DNA of 64,000 bases from Sphingobium sp. 15-1 (GTDB lineage: Bacteria > Pseudomonadota > Alphaproteobacteria > Sphingomonadales > Sphingomonadaceae): positions 3,348,306 through 3,412,305 of the forward strand of contig NZ_JABXJG010000001.1 in the NCBI RefSeq assembly GCF_013375535.1. Direction: 5' to 3'. This document shows, piece after piece, positions 19,021 through 29,444 of the stretch. How positions within the stretch are numbered: the first letter of the stretch is position 1; each line of letters begins with the position of its first letter. Below the pieces are notes generated by a model. That model saw nothing but the letters and a program-made list of their open reading frames with translations, was not told the origin of the DNA and did not search any database. The position numbers were made by a program, and so were the translations under genes.

Positions 19021-20232
19021 TCAGGCCTCGATCGAACTCAGCAGCACATTGTCGGCCCGCGCCTGGCTTGCCGCTTGCGCTTGTCCCTCGGCGCGGGCGA
19101 TATAGCCCTTGGATTTTTCGACCTCGTTCGACAGCGTGGCCACCGTCGTCTTCATATTTTCCAGCGCCTTCAGCTTGAACGTGTCGATGCTGTCCATCGT
19201 GTCGTAGATGTTCTGGAAGGCGCGTTGCAGCGTTTCGATCGGGATAGTGCTGGATGCCGCCTGCTCGTGAATCTGCGCGGTCTGGTTCTTCAGCATCTCG
19301 CCGGTCGAATCGATCATGTTCGCGGTGGTGGTGTTGAGCGCGGTGATCTGCTCCAGCACCAGCTTCTGCCCCACCAGCGCCTGCGCCACGGTGACGGCGG
19401 TGCGCAGCGCGGCGACGGTGGTGGTGCTGGCGCGGTCCACGCCCTTCACCAGCTCGACATTGTTCTTCTTAACGAGGTCCAGCGCCAGATAGCCCTGCAC
19501 CGTCACCGCCATCTGCGTCAGCAGATCCTGCGTGCGCTGGCGAATGTAGAAGAGCGCGCTCTCGCGGATCGCCTTGGCCTTGGCCGGATCGGTCGAATCC
19601 AGCTCCAGCGCCTTTGCCTCCAGCCGCGCGTCGAGCGTCTTGGAAATGTGGATCATCTGCTCCAGACGGCCCATCGTCTGCCACATATTCTGCCGCTCGA
19701 CATCAATCGCGGCATTGTCCTTGATCAGCACGTCCTTGCCGCTGGCGAGCGACCCAAGGATCGAATTGATGTGGCTCTGCGCGCTCTTATAGCTGTCGAA
19801 ATAGTCGCGCATCCGATTGCCGAAGGGAATCAGACCGAACAACTTCTTCGGCGCGGTCAGGCTGCCGCGCTTGCCCGGATCGAGATCCTCGATGGTCCGG
19901 CGCAGTTCGGCCAGATCGACGCCGACCTTATTGTCGCTGTCCATCGCCCGCACCGGCCGGTCGAGGAAGCGGTTCGAATGCCCCGCCGCTTCCGCAATCT
20001 CCTTGCGCCCCATATTGGTGAGCTGGTCGACGCGCTGGCCGAATTCCGGCGAATTGGCGTCCTGCGCGACCAGATCGTCGATGAAGGCGTCGACTTTCTC
20101 GTCCAGTTTCGACCTTTTATCATCCTCCAGCGGCACCAGCCCCGCCGCCTTTTCGGGCGCGACGGGCGGCACCGCGTCGGGCGGGGTCAGGTTCAGCGTG
20201 TCAGCGGTGGCGGTTGGCGCGGTCGAAGCCAT
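19021..20232 (-). CDS. TelA family protein (toxic anion resistance)
   Basis: A 403-residue, almost wholly helical TelA/KlaA-type protein. The family core is visible: LFGLIPFGNRMRDYFDSYKS, an RLEQMIHISKTLDARLE segment, LFYIRQRTQDLLTQMAVTVQGYLALDLVKKNN and QRAFQNIYDTMDSID. Family members are linked to tellurite tolerance and envelope stress, but most are chromosomal genes of unknown role. It is the first gene of telA-xpaC-small membrane protein, and is divergent from typA. Confidence 0.9.
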   Translation of the reverse strand: MASTAPTATADTLNLTPPDAVPPVAPEKAAGLVPLEDDKRSKLDEKVDAFIDDLVAQDANSPEFGQRVDQLTNMGRKEIAEAAGHSNRFLDRPVRAMDSDNKVGVDLAELRRTIEDLDPGKRGSLTAPKKLFGLIPFGNRMRDYFDSYKSAQSHINSILGSLASGKDVLIKDNAAIDVERQNMWQTMGRLEQMIHISKTLDARLEAKALELDSTDPAKAKAIRESALFYIRQRTQDLLTQMAVTVQGYLALDLVKKNNVELVKGVDRASTTTVAALRTAVTVAQALVGQKLVLEQITALNTTTANMIDSTGEMLKNQTAQIHEQAASSTIPIETLQRAFQNIYDTMDSIDTFKLKALENMKTTVATLSNEVEKSKGYIARAEGQAQAASQARADNVLLSSIEA

Positions 20233-20454
20233 GTCATCTCCCAGGGGCCATCAAGGGGTTCGCACTGTTATATGTATATAGAACAGTCCGGCTGCAAGCC
20301 TTTGCCGCACGCTAAAGGCCTGCCTCCGCCATTGCAATCGCTGCCACCCCGCCCGGAACGCTTGCCGCAGCGCGTCATTTCCTGTAGGGGCGCGCCCGAT
20401 ACTCCTGGACAGGCGTGGTGCCCGCCGGGAAAACATGAATCCCAAAGGCAAGAC

Positions 20455-22275
20455 ATGTCCCTGCGTAATATCGCGATCATCGCGCACGTCGACCATGGCA
20501 AGACCACGCTCGTCGACCAGCTTTTCCGCCAGTCCGGCACCTTCCGCGACAATCAGCGCGTCGAGGAACGCGCGATGGACTCGAACGACCTCGAAAAGGA
20601 ACGCGGCATCACCATTTTGGCGAAGCCCACCTCGGTCGATTGGAACGGCACCCGCATCAACATCGTCGACACGCCCGGCCACGCCGACTTCGGCGGCGAG
20701 GTGGAGCGCATCCTCTCCATGGTCGACGGCGTGATCCTGCTGGTCGATTCGTCGGAAGGCGCGATGCCGCAGACCAAGTTCGTGACCGGCAAGGCGCTGG
20801 CTTTGGGTCTTCGCCCGATCGTCGTCGTCAACAAGATCGACCGTCCCGACGAGCGCATCCAGGAAGTGCTGGACGAGGTGTTCGACCTGTTCGTCACGCT
20901 GGACGCCACCGATGAGCAACTCGACTTCCCCGTCCTCTATGCTTCGGGCCGCAACGGCTATGCCAATGCCGAGCCGAGCCTGCGTTCGGGCACGCTGGAG
21001 CCGCTGTTCCAGAAGATCGTCGACCATGTCCCGCCGCCCGCGCTGGACGTGGACGCGCCGTTCAGCTTCCTGGTGACGCTGCTCGACCGCGACAACTTCC
21101 TGGGCCGCATCCTGACCGGCCGGGTCAATTCCGGCACGCTGAAGGTCAATCAGCCGATCCACGCCATCGACGCCGACGGCAATGTGCTGGAAACCGGCCG
21201 CGCCTCGAAGATCCTCTCCTTCCGCGGCCTGGACCGCGTGCCGGTGGACGAAGCGCAGGCGGGCGACATCATCAGCCTTGCGGGCCTGACCGTCGCGACC
21301 GTCGCCAACACCATTGCCGATCCGTCGGTCAACACCGCGATCAAGGCACAGCCGATCGATCCGCCGACCCTGTCGATGCGCTTCGCCGTCAATGATTCGC
21401 CCATGGCGGGCCGCGAAGGCAGCAAGGTGACGAGCCGCATGATCCGCGACCGCCTGATGCGCGAAGCCGAAAGCAATGTCGCAATCAAGGTGACGGAATC
21501 GGCGGACAAGGACAGCTTCGAAGTCGCCGGTCGCGGAGAACTCCAGCTCGGCGTGCTGATCGAAACCATGCGCCGCGAGGGCTTCGAACTGGGCATCTCG
21601 CGTCCCCGCGTGCTGTTCGGGGAGGATGAGGCCGGCAACAAGACCGAGCCTTATGAAATCGTCGTCATCGACGTGGATGACGAGTTCTCCTCGACGGTCG
21701 TCGACAAGATGAACCAGCGCAAGGCGGAAATGACCGACATGCGCCCCTCGGGCGGCGGCAAGACCCGCATTACCTTCTCGGCGCCGTCGCGCGGCCTGAT
21801 CGGCTATCATGGCGAATTCCTGTCCGACACGCGCGGTACCGGCATCATGAACCGGCTGTTCGAGAAATATGGCCCGCACAAGGGTAATATCGAGGGCCGC
21901 AAGAACGGCGTGCTGATCTCCAACGGCGCGGGCGAAGCGGTGGCCTATGCCCTCGGCCCGCTGGAGGAGCGCGGCGTGCTGATGGTCGGCGTGGGCGAGG
22001 CGCTCTACGAAGGCATGATCATCGGCCAGAACGCCAAGCCGGAAGACCTGGAAGTCAACCCGATGAAGTCGAAGGCGCTGACCAACTTCCGCGCCAGCGG
22101 CAAGGATGACAGCATCCGCCTGACCCCGCCGTGGAAGATGACGCTGGAACAGGCTATCGCTTACATCGACGATGATGAGATGGTCGAGGTGACGCCGAAG
22201 AGCATCCGTCTGCGCAAGCGCTATCTCGATCCGAACGAACGCAAGCGCATGTCGCGGGCCAAGGCTGCCGCCTGA
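20455..22275 (+). CDS. typA: Ribosome-associated translational GTPase TypA/BipA
   Basis: A 606-residue translational GTPase of the EF-G group, involved in 50S assembly and stress adaptation. The protein opens [20 protein letters not shown] (G1), with G2 in [12 protein letters not shown]3 [12 protein letters not shown] and G4 VVNKIDRPD. Domains III and V and the BipA-specific C-terminal domain follow ([37 protein letters not shown]). The open frame extends far upstream, but ATG 20455 is the family start with AAAGGCAAG before it. It is followed by a strong terminator. Confidence 0.97.
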   Translation: MSLRNIAIIAHVDHGKTTLVDQLFRQSGTFRDNQRVEERAMDSNDLEKERGITILAKPTSVDWNGTRINIVDTPGHADFGGEVERILSMVDGVILLVDSSEGAMPQTKFVTGKALALGLRPIVVVNKIDRPDERIQEVLDEVFDLFVTLDATDEQLDFPVLYASGRNGYANAEPSLRSGTLEPLFQKIVDHVPPPALDVDAPFSFLVTLLDRDNFLGRILTGRVNSGTLKVNQPIHAIDADGNVLETGRASKILSFRGLDRVPVDEAQAGDIISLAGLTVATVANTIADPSVNTAIKAQPIDPPTLSMRFAVNDSPMAGREGSKVTSRMIRDRLMREAESNVAIKVTESADKDSFEVAGRGELQLGVLIETMRREGFELGISRPRVLFGEDEAGNKTEPYEIVVIDVDDEFSSTVVDKMNQRKAEMTDMRPSGGGKTRITFSAPSRGLIGYHGEFLSDTRGTGIMNRLFEKYGPHKGNIEGRKNGVLISNGAGEAVAYALGPLEERGVLMVGVGEALYEGMIIGQNAKPEDLEVNPMKSKALTNFRASGKDDSIRLTPPWKMTLEQAIAYIDDDEMVEVTPKSIRLRKRYLDPNERKRMSRAKAAA

Positions 22276-22292
22276 TCGGATTGAAGGGATGG

Positions 22293-22330
22293 AAAAAGGG
22301 GCCGGTGTCGGAAGACGCCGGCCCCTTTTT
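22293..22330 (+). terminator. Intrinsic terminator of typA
   Basis: AAAAAGGGGCCGGTGTC, a four-base loop, and GACGCCGGCCCCTTTTT form a long stem with a T tract. It lies about 18 bases after the typA stop and is nearly symmetrical, so it could work in both directions. Confidence 0.92.
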
Positions 22331-22381
22331 CGTGGGAAGTCCGGAAATGGTCAGTTGTAGTCATTCTTAGCCGTTAAGCGC

Positions 22382-22471
22382 ACCGTGCTCCTGCGCAGGC
22401 AGGAGCCCAGTCCTGCCCATAGTGGATCATCGCACCGGCGGAACTGGGCTCCTGCCTGCGCAGGAGCACGG
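22382..22471. repeat. Family B palindromic repeat between typA and nupC
   Basis: ACCGTGCTCCTGCGCAGGCA opens one arm, followed by GGAGCCCAG; GGGCTCCTGCCTGCGCAGGA followed by GCACGG closes the other. The flanks (TAGCCGTTAAGCG before; CCTCGGACTGTCCGCTCT after) are shared with the copy at 41012, so the mobile or duplicated unit extends beyond the palindrome. The 337-base gap 22276-22612 holds only this and the typA terminator. Confidence 0.88.
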
Positions 22472-22612
22472 CGCGTTCTAAGGAGAGGGCGCCTCGGACT
22501 GTCCGCTCTCCACCCAACACCCCAAACCTATTTTCACCATCGTAAAGCTACTGGCCTCCATGCCGCACCCTCTTTATGGTCGCGCTCATTGCTCTCGCCC
22601 TGAAAGCTTTTC

Positions 22613-23947
22613 ATGCATCTTCTCATTGGCCTAGCCGGCATCGCGCTGATCCTTGCCATTGCCTTCGCTCTGTCCTCCAACCGCCGCGCCATCCGGCCGC
22701 GGGTCGTGGGCGCGGCGTTTCTGTTGCAGGCGGGCATCGCCCTGCTGGTGCTCTATGTGTCCGCCGGGCGCGCGGTGATCGCGGGCATGTCGCATGGCGT
22801 ATCGAACCTGCTCGGCTATGCGCAGGCGGGGACGGACTTCATCTTCGGCCCGCTCGCCAGGCCGGAAATCGGCGGGGCCAGCTTCGCCATCGCCGCGCTG
22901 CCGGTGATCATCTTCTTCGCCAGCCTGGTGTCGATCCTCTATTATCTGGGCATCATGCAGCAGATCGTTCGCTGGGTCGGCGGCGCGATCGAGAAGGTGA
23001 CGGGCGTGTCCAAGGTCGAAAGCCTGTGCGCCGCCGCCAATATCTTCGTCGGCCAGAGCGAAAGCCCGCTCGTCATCCGCCCCTATCTGGCGGGCCTCAC
23101 CCAGCCGCAGCTTTTTGCCGTGATGACCAGCGGCATGGCGGGCGTGGCGGGCACCATCTTGGCCGCCTATGCCTCCATGGGGATCAAGATCGACTATCTG
23201 TTGGCGGCGAGTTTCATGTCCGCGCCCGGCGGGCTGCTCATGGCGAAGATCATGATGCCCGACGAGCCGGAGCGCGAACCTGAACTGCCCTTGGGCGATC
23301 ATCCCGACCTTGCCCATGACCTTGCGCTGCCCGAAAGCCGGATCAGCGGCGCAGGCCCCGCCGCGCTGTTGCCTGAAGGGACGCCGGGCGAGCCGCTGCC
23401 GCCCGCCACCCATGACGAGGAAAAGCCCGCAAACCTTATCATGGCCGCCGCCCAAGGCGCGCAGACCGGCGTCAAGCTGGCCGTCGCGGTCGGCGCCATG
23501 GTGTTGGCGTTCGTGGCGCTGGTCGCGCTGGCCAACGGCATATTGGGCGGCATCGGCGGCTGGTTCGGCTGGCCGAACCTCAGCTTTCAGCAATTGCTCG
23601 GCTATCTCTTCTCCCCGGTCATGTATCTGCTCAACATTCCCTGGAACGAGGCGCAGATCGCCGGCGGCCTGTTCGGCACCAAAGTGGTGCTGAACGAGTT
23701 CGTCGCCTATATCAATCTCGGCCAGGTGCAGGGCGCGCTGTCGCCCGCGACCATCGCCATCGTCACCTTCGCGCTGTGCGGCTTCGCCAATTTCAGCTCG
23801 ATCGCGATCCAGATGGCGGTCACAGGCAATCTCGCGCCCAACCAGCGGCCCGTCATCGCGCGGCTGGGCCTGAAGGCGCTGGTGGCGGGCAGCCTCGCCA
23901 ACCTCATGAGCGCGGCGCTGGCGGGACTGATGCTCAGCCTGCGCTGA
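22613..23947 (+). CDS. NupC/CNT family concentrative nucleoside transporter
   Basis: A 444-residue inner-membrane symporter for nucleosides. Family signatures include FAIAALPVIIFFASLVSILY, the VSKVESLCAAANIFVGQSESP substrate region (split: GVSKVESLCAAANIF and GQSESPLVIRPYL), GTKVVLNEFVAY and ALCGFANFSSIAIQ. A Pro/Glu-rich cytoplasmic loop around residues 220-285 is longer than in the roughly 400-residue enterobacterial NupC. Nucleobase preference cannot be read from the sequence. It appears monocistronic. Confidence 0.92.
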   Translation: MHLLIGLAGIALILAIAFALSSNRRAIRPRVVGAAFLLQAGIALLVLYVSAGRAVIAGMSHGVSNLLGYAQAGTDFIFGPLARPEIGGASFAIAALPVIIFFASLVSILYYLGIMQQIVRWVGGAIEKVTGVSKVESLCAAANIFVGQSESPLVIRPYLAGLTQPQLFAVMTSGMAGVAGTILAAYASMGIKIDYLLAASFMSAPGGLLMAKIMMPDEPEREPELPLGDHPDLAHDLALPESRISGAGPAALLPEGTPGEPLPPATHDEEKPANLIMAAAQGAQTGVKLAVAVGAMVLAFVALVALANGILGGIGGWFGWPNLSFQQLLGYLFSPVMYLLNIPWNEAQIAGGLFGTKVVLNEFVAYINLGQVQGALSPATIAIVTFALCGFANFSSIAIQMAVTGNLAPNQRPVIARLGLKALVAGSLANLMSAALAGLMLSLR

Positions 23948-24008
23948 TCGTTCCGTGACTATAACGAAAGTTCTACCGCTGGTTGGCAAGATCGGTTATG
24001 GTTAACCC

Positions 24009-25064
24009 ATGGGGGCTAAACGCATATTCGGGCTGATCGCCCTGTTTCCGGTGGTCATGGCCATGGCGCCGGTCGCCGCGCAGGCGCCGAAGCCCGGCGC
24101 GCTGGAAAGCTACAAGGACTGGACTATCGGCTGCGACAATCGCAACCGGTGCGAGGCGGTGTCGTTGCTGCCCGAGGGCGGCGACTGGCCCGATAGCCCG
24201 GTCATGCTGGGCATAAGCTGGGATGCGGGCGCGGATGCCGATCCTGAAATCTGGGTCAGCCGCGACGCCAAGGGGCGGGCGACGCTGGATTTCCTGATCG
24301 ACGGCCGCAAGATCGCCAGCGCGGCGAGCGTGGACGGCGAAGCGAGCGTGCAGGGGCCGCAGGCGTTCGCGCTGGCCATCGCCATGGCGAAGGGCGGCAG
24401 CATGGAGATTCGCTCCGGCGCGAAGCGGATCGACCGGCCGTCGCTGGCGGGGTCCGCCGCCGCATTCCGCTACATGGATGCGAAGCAGGGGCGGGCAGGC
24501 ACGGTGGCGGCGCTGGTCGCGAGCGGCCCGCTGGCCCGTAGCGCTGTGCGTCCCGCGCCCGCGGCCCCGTCGATCCGGCGCGCGATGGTTCCTGGCGGCG
24601 CGGAGCCGCCTGCGCTCTGGCGCGAGGAACTGACCAAGCTGGGCGCGTTCACCGGTTGCGCCGACGAGATGAAGGACGCAACCTCGCCCCCCGACCTGTA
24701 CCGCCTGTCGAAGACAGAGACGCTGGTGTTGGTGCCCTGCGGCGCCGGAGCCTATAATTTCACTTCCATTCCGGTAATTGCCACCGGCATTCCCGGCCGC
24801 CGCGCCTTTCGCTTCGCCAGCTTCGACTATCAACCGGGCTGGAGCGAGGACGCCAGCCACCCGATGCTGGTCAATGCGAGCTGGGCGCCCGAGACGTCGA
24901 CCCTGCAAAGCTATGCCAAGGGCCGGGGTCTGGGCGACTGCGGCGGCAGCGAATCCTATGTGTGGGACGGCACGCGCTTCCGCTTGGTCGAGGCCAGCGC
25001 CATGGGCGAGTGCAGGGGCGCCTGGCATTGGATCACCACCTGGTCGGCCAAAGTGACGGACTGA
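24009..25064 (+). CDS. DUF1176 domain secreted protein
   Basis: A 351-residue protein with a signal peptide (RIFGLIALFPVVMAMAPVAA) and the DUF1176 pattern: an early ESYKDWTIGCDNRNRCEA, then a conserved C-terminal WDGTRFRLVEASAMGECRGA. Paired cysteines suggest a periplasmic disulfide-bonded fold. Function is unknown. It stands alone, convergent with egtD. Confidence 0.82.
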   Translation: MGAKRIFGLIALFPVVMAMAPVAAQAPKPGALESYKDWTIGCDNRNRCEAVSLLPEGGDWPDSPVMLGISWDAGADADPEIWVSRDAKGRATLDFLIDGRKIASAASVDGEASVQGPQAFALAIAMAKGGSMEIRSGAKRIDRPSLAGSAAAFRYMDAKQGRAGTVAALVASGPLARSAVRPAPAAPSIRRAMVPGGAEPPALWREELTKLGAFTGCADEMKDATSPPDLYRLSKTETLVLVPCGAGAYNFTSIPVIATGIPGRRAFRFASFDYQPGWSEDASHPMLVNASWAPETSTLQSYAKGRGLGDCGGSESYVWDGTRFRLVEASAMGECRGAWHWITTWSAKVTD

Positions 25065-25132
25065 CCGCCAGGAATTTCCTGCCCAACTCGCGACATGCTC
25101 CTGTCTCGCAGGAACGCGGTGCTCTTTCTACA

Positions 25133-26089
25133 TTAAGCGACTGCGAGGATCAGCGAGAATAGCCCCTCCGCATCGCTCCATTCGCGTACCGGCTCCCACC
25201 CGCCAGCGCGCAGCAGCAGCCTTTCGTCGCGTGCGCCATATTTGTGGCTGCTCTCGGTATGGATCGTCTCGCCCGCCTCCATGCGGAAGCATTGCCCGGC
25301 GACGTGGAAGTGCAGCGGCCGCACCGCCTCCAGATGCATTTCGATCCGCGCCTTGTCATCGTTCCAGATGGCGCGGTGAACGAAGCCGTCCAGCGGCAGG
25401 TCGCCCTCCAGCTCGCGGTTGATGCGGGCGATCAGGTTGAGGTTGAACGCCGCCGTCACCCCCGCCGCATCGTCATAGGCGGCGATCAGCCGGTCGTAGT
25501 CCTTGATCCGGTCCATGCCGATCAGCAGCATCGAATCCTCCCCCAGCAGCCGGTGCATCGCCCGCAGCAGGTCGACCGCCGCATCGGGCTCCATATTGCC
25601 GATCGTCGATCCGGGGAAAAAGCCAAGGCGCGGCAGGCCCTCGATCGCCGCGGGCAGGGCCAGATCGCCGTTGAAGTCGCCCACCACCGGCAGGACGGGC
25701 AGGCCAGGAAAGACCGACGCCAGTTCGGCGCTCGCGGTGCGAAGGAAATCGCCGCTAATGTCGATCGGCACATAGGCGGCCGGATCGACGGCGCGCAGCA
25801 GATGCGGCGTCTTGCGCGAACTGCCCGCGCCGAATTCCACCACCGCGCGGCCAGTACCTATGGCTGCGGCGAAATCCGCGCCATGGTGTTCCAGCAGCGC
25901 GGTTTCGGTGCGCGTCGGATAATATTCGGGCAGGTCGGTGATCGCCTCGAACAGTTCCGAGCCGCGTCGGTCGTAGAACCAGATGGGCGGCGTCGCCTTG
26001 GGCATGCGCGACAGCCCCTCGATAATGTCCCTCCGGAAAGCCGGATCGGGCGCGTGCAATGGCAGCGTAGCCTCCTGGGTCAGCAGCAT
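25133..26089 (-). CDS. egtD: L-histidine N-alpha-methyltransferase EgtD
   Basis: EgtD trimethylates histidine with three SAM to give hercynine, the first step to ergothioneine. The 318-residue protein shows YYPTRTETALLEHH, the SAM motif EFGAGSSRKTPHLL, YVPIDISGDFL, FFPGSTIGNMEP, the histidine-binding AAFNLNLIARINRELEGD and HTESSHKYGARD. It starts four bases after the egtB stop, so the two are cotranscribed with egtB first. Confidence 0.94.
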   Translation of the reverse strand: MLLTQEATLPLHAPDPAFRRDIIEGLSRMPKATPPIWFYDRRGSELFEAITDLPEYYPTRTETALLEHHGADFAAAIGTGRAVVEFGAGSSRKTPHLLRAVDPAAYVPIDISGDFLRTASAELASVFPGLPVLPVVGDFNGDLALPAAIEGLPRLGFFPGSTIGNMEPDAAVDLLRAMHRLLGEDSMLLIGMDRIKDYDRLIAAYDDAAGVTAAFNLNLIARINRELEGDLPLDGFVHRAIWNDDKARIEMHLEAVRPLHFHVAGQCFRMEAGETIHTESSHKYGARDERLLLRAGGWEPVREWSDAEGLFSLILAVA

Positions 26090-26093
26090 CGCG

Positions 26094-27362
26094 TCACAAA
26101 TCCTTCGCCAGCCGCAGCCCGGTGAACTGCCAGCGTTGATGGGGATAGAAGAAATTGCGGTAACTCGACCGCATATGGCCGCGGGGCGTGGCGCAACTGC
26201 CGCCCTTCAGCACGAACTGGCCCGACATGAACTTGCCATTATATTCGCCCACCGCGCCTTCCGCCGCGTGAAAGCCGGGATGCGGGCGATAGGCGCTGCC
26301 GGTCCATTCCCAGACGTCGCCGTACATCTGGCTCAGCGTGGAGCCGCCCTCCAGCGCACGCGGGCGGGGGCAGGCGGGACCGTCCAACTGGTTGCCGCTG
26401 GTCGGCGCGATATTGAGCGCGCCGCTTTCCCATTCCGCCTCGGTCGGCAGCCGGGCGCCAGCCCAGCTTGCATAAGCGTCCGCTTCGTACAGGCTGATAT
26501 GGCTGACCGGTGCGGCGGGATTGACCGGCTTGCGGCCGTCCAGGCCAAAGCGCGTCCAGCCCTGCTCCCCGCGTTTCCAATATAGCGGGGCTTCGATCCG
26601 TTCGGCCTGGACCCAGGCCCAGCCGTCGGACAGCCAATGGGCGGCCTGCGCATAGCCGCCATCCTCGATGAAGGCGATCCATTCGCCATTGGTTATGAGC
26701 CGGTGCGCCAACGCATGCGGATGCAGCACCGTCTTGTGGCGGGGCGCTTCGCAATCGAAGGCGAACTCGCTTTTGCCGTCTTCCCCGATCTCGACCAGTC
26801 CCTGCCGTCCCTCTATCCAGTGGAGTGGGCCCGGAACCGGCGCGGGCAGCGCATTGGGCGCGTCGAACAGCGCCGGCTCCAGCGGATTGAGCGACAGCAG
26901 ATGCTGCATGTCGGTCAGCATCAGTTCCTGATGCTGCTGCTCATGGTGCAGGCCCAGCAGCACCAGCGCCTGCGCGTCGGGCATCAGCATCGGCAGAGCG
27001 GTGGTCAGCGCCTTGTCGACATGTGCGCGATAGGTGCGGATGTCCTTCAGCGTCGGCCGGGTCAGTACGCCCCGCATCGGCCGGACATGGCGCGGCCCTT
27101 CCGCCTCATAATAGCTGTTGAACAGATAGGCGTAACGCGGATCGAACGGCTTGTAGCCCGCGACATGATCGCGCAGGACGAAGGTTTCGAAAAACCAACT
27201 GACATGCGCCAGATGCCATTTGGCGGGCGAGGCGTCGGGCATGGACTGGACGGTCGCATCGGCGTCGGACAGCGGCGCGGCCAACGCCTCGCTCAAGGCC
27301 CGAACCTCGCGATAGCGGGCGATAAGGTCGATCTGGCTCGGTGCTGTTCGGCTTCTGGCCAT
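26094..27362 (-). CDS. egtB: Ergothioneine biosynthesis sulfoxide synthase EgtB
   Basis: A non-heme iron enzyme coupling hercynine to a thiol donor with oxygen. The 422-residue protein has an N-terminal DinB-like domain with the iron ligands WHLAHVSWFFETF (H50/H53 region) and GLHHEQQHQELM (H140, H144), then a formylglycine-generating-enzyme-like domain (GARLPTEAEWESGALN, GDVWEWTGSAY, VLKGGSCATPRGH). I use ATG 27362, preceded by GGAGGGGC, rather than an upstream in-frame start. egtA, egtC and egtE are not in view, so the donor may be cysteine or gamma-glutamylcysteine and the lyase must be elsewhere. Confidence 0.93.
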   Translation of the reverse strand: MARSRTAPSQIDLIARYREVRALSEALAAPLSDADATVQSMPDASPAKWHLAHVSWFFETFVLRDHVAGYKPFDPRYAYLFNSYYEAEGPRHVRPMRGVLTRPTLKDIRTYRAHVDKALTTALPMLMPDAQALVLLGLHHEQQHQELMLTDMQHLLSLNPLEPALFDAPNALPAPVPGPLHWIEGRQGLVEIGEDGKSEFAFDCEAPRHKTVLHPHALAHRLITNGEWIAFIEDGGYAQAAHWLSDGWAWVQAERIEAPLYWKRGEQGWTRFGLDGRKPVNPAAPVSHISLYEADAYASWAGARLPTEAEWESGALNIAPTSGNQLDGPACPRPRALEGGSTLSQMYGDVWEWTGSAYRPHPGFHAAEGAVGEYNGKFMSGQFVLKGGSCATPRGHMRSSYRNFFYPHQRWQFTGLRLAKDL

Positions 27363-27574
27363 GCATGCCCCTCCGATACGGTTGCGCCGTTCTCGCACGA
27401 CAATCGCATGAAGGGGCGGATATGTTCCGGCGGGGAGGTGCGGGGGGCTCCTGTTGGCCAATTCCGGACAGGGCGCTACCTCCATCCTTCCGCGCCTCAA
27501 CCTTGCTCCTTTCCCTCAAGCGAGAGGGGCTGGGGTGGAACGGCGCAGCGTCTGCCATGATCGTTCACCCAAAT

Positions 27575-27608
27575 AAAAAGGGCGGACCCAGCCGGCCCGC
27601 CCTCTTTT
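27575..27608 (-). terminator. Intrinsic terminator of the sdh operon
   Basis: On the minus strand, AGGGCGGGCC and a loop are followed by CCGCCCTTTTTAT, 22 bases beyond the sdhA stop. It separates sdhA from the egtBD promoter region, which otherwise (27363-27574) shows no gene. Confidence 0.85.
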
Positions 27609-27629
27609 CATCCCATCTGACGGTGCGCC

Positions 27630-29444
27630 TTAGTAAACGCGCGCCTTGGGTTTGATATATTCCGCCTCGTCCGTGAGCGTGTAGTCGTGCACCGGACGGT
27701 AATCGAGCGTCACCTTGCCGCCCTTTCCGCCCCAGCCTTCGAACCAGCTTACGGTGTGCTTCATCCACTCATTATCGTCGCGGTTCGGGAAATCCTCATG
27801 CGCGTGGGCGCCGCGGCTTTCCTTGCGGTTTTCCGCACTCACCATAGTGCAGACCGCCTGGGACATGAGGTTGTCCAGTTCCAGCGTCTCGATGAGGTCG
27901 GTGTTCCAGATCAGCGAGCGGTCGGACACGCCGACATCAGCCAGGCTCTGGTTGACCTGCGTCATCTTGGCGACGCCCTCGGCCAGCAGCGCGCTGTCGC
28001 GGAACACGGCGGCATGCTTCTGCATCGTGTGCTGCATTTCGAGACGGATCTTCGCCGTGGGCGAACCGCCCTTGGCATTGCGATAATGGTCGAGACGCGA
28101 CAGCGCCAGATCGGCCGCGTCGGCCGGCAGCGGACGATGCGAGCCGTTCGGCTTGATCGTTTCCTTGAGGTGCAGGCCGGTGGCGCGGCCAAACACGACA
28201 AGGTCGATCAGCGAGTTGGAGCCCAGACGGTTCGCGCCATGGACCGACACGCAGGCCGCTTCACCGACCGCATAGAGGCCCGGCACCACGACTTCCGGAT
28301 CGTCACCGGCCTTCGTCACCACCTGCCCATGATAGTTACAGGGGATGCCGCCCATATTGTAATGGACGGTCGGCGTGACGGGCAGCGGCTGACGGGTCAG
28401 GTCCACGCCCGCGAAAATCTTGCCGCTTTCCGTGATGCCCGGCAGACGCTCCGCCAGCACCTTGGGATCGATATGGTCGAGGTGCAGGAAGATGTGGTCC
28501 TTGTTCGGACCCACGCCGCGCCCTTCGCGCATTTCCATCGCCATCGAGCGCGACACGACGTCACGCGACGCCAGGTCCTTGGCCGACGGGGCATAGCGCT
28601 CCATGAAGCGCTCGCCTTCGGAGTTGGTGAGATAACCGCCCTCGCCGCGCGCGCCTTCGGTGATCAGCACGCCCGCGCCATAAATGCCGGTCGGGTGGAA
28701 CTGCACGAATTCCAGATCCTGGAGCGGCAGCCCCGCGCGCAGCACCATGCCGCCGCCGTCGCCGGTGCAGCTATGCGCCGAAGTGGCGGAGAAATAAGCG
28801 CGGCCGTAACCGCCGGTCGCCAGCACCACCGCCTTCGAACGGAAGCGGTGGATCGAGCCATCCTCCATGCAGATGGCGATGACGCCACGGCATTCCTTGC
28901 CGTTCGGGCCATCTTCCATGATCAGGTCGATGGCGAAATATTCGATGTAGAAGTCCGCGTCATATTTCAGGCTCTGCTGATACAGAGCATGCAGCATGGC
29001 GTGGCCGGTACGGTCGGCGGCGGCGCAGGTGCGCTGCACCGGCGGGCCAGCACCCATATTCTGCATGTGGCCGCCGAAGGGGCGCTGGTAGATCGTCCCA
29101 TTCTCGTTGCGGCTGAACGGCACGCCGGCATGTTCCAGCTCGATCACGGCGGCAGGCGCTTCGCGCACCATATATTCGATCGCGTCCTGGTCGCCCAGCC
29201 AGTCCGACCCCTTGACGGTGTCGTACATGTGCCAGGTCCAGTGATCGGGCGAGTTGTTGCCCAGCGAAGCCGCGATGCCGCCCTGCGCCGCAACCGTATG
29301 CGAGCGGGTCGGGAACAGCTTGGTGATGCAGGCGGTCTTGAGGCCCGCTTCGGCGCTGCCCATGGTGGCGCGCAGACCGGAGCCGCCAGCACCCACGACG
29401 ACCGTGTCATAGGTGTGGTCGATGATCTTATAGGCTTCGCTCAT
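27630..29444 (-). CDS. sdhA: Succinate dehydrogenase flavoprotein subunit
   Basis: The 604-residue catalytic subunit oxidises succinate to fumarate on the cytoplasmic face of the inner membrane. The FAD Rossmann motif [15 protein letters not shown] and the covalent-FAD histidine in [17 protein letters not shown] are intact, as are the active-site segments [10 protein letters not shown] and [11 protein letters not shown]. Its start overlaps the sdhD stop by one base. The iron-sulfur subunit sdhB is not in the window; a strong terminator follows sdhA, so sdhB must be elsewhere. Confidence 0.97.
   Translation of the reverse strand: MSEAYKIIDHTYDTVVVGAGGSGLRATMGSAEAGLKTACITKLFPTRSHTVAAQGGIAASLGNNSPDHWTWHMYDTVKGSDWLGDQDAIEYMVREAPAAVIELEHAGVPFSRNENGTIYQRPFGGHMQNMGAGPPVQRTCAAADRTGHAMLHALYQQSLKYDADFYIEYFAIDLIMEDGPNGKECRGVIAICMEDGSIHRFRSKAVVLATGGYGRAYFSATSAHSCTGDGGGMVLRAGLPLQDLEFVQFHPTGIYGAGVLITEGARGEGGYLTNSEGERFMERYAPSAKDLASRDVVSRSMAMEMREGRGVGPNKDHIFLHLDHIDPKVLAERLPGITESGKIFAGVDLTRQPLPVTPTVHYNMGGIPCNYHGQVVTKAGDDPEVVVPGLYAVGEAACVSVHGANRLGSNSLIDLVVFGRATGLHLKETIKPNGSHRPLPADAADLALSRLDHYRNAKGGSPTAKIRLEMQHTMQKHAAVFRDSALLAEGVAKMTQVNQSLADVGVSDRSLIWNTDLIETLELDNLMSQAVCTMVSAENRKESRGAHAHEDFPNRDDNEWMKHTVSWFEGWGGKGGKVTLDYRPVHDYTLTDEAEYIKPKARVY

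Noticed and set aside
18303..20232. Acquired tellurite-resistance island
   Set aside because: Only telA-xpaC is present, composition matches the neighbours, and no mobility genes or terZABCD genes are near.
18709..20454. Open frame extending typA far upstream on the plus strand
   Set aside because: The extension is antisense to telA and xpaC, and the family start is at 20455.
27363..27574. A small plus-strand gene upstream of egtB
   Set aside because: Frames here overlap the egtB leader and a terminator, with no start context or motifs.
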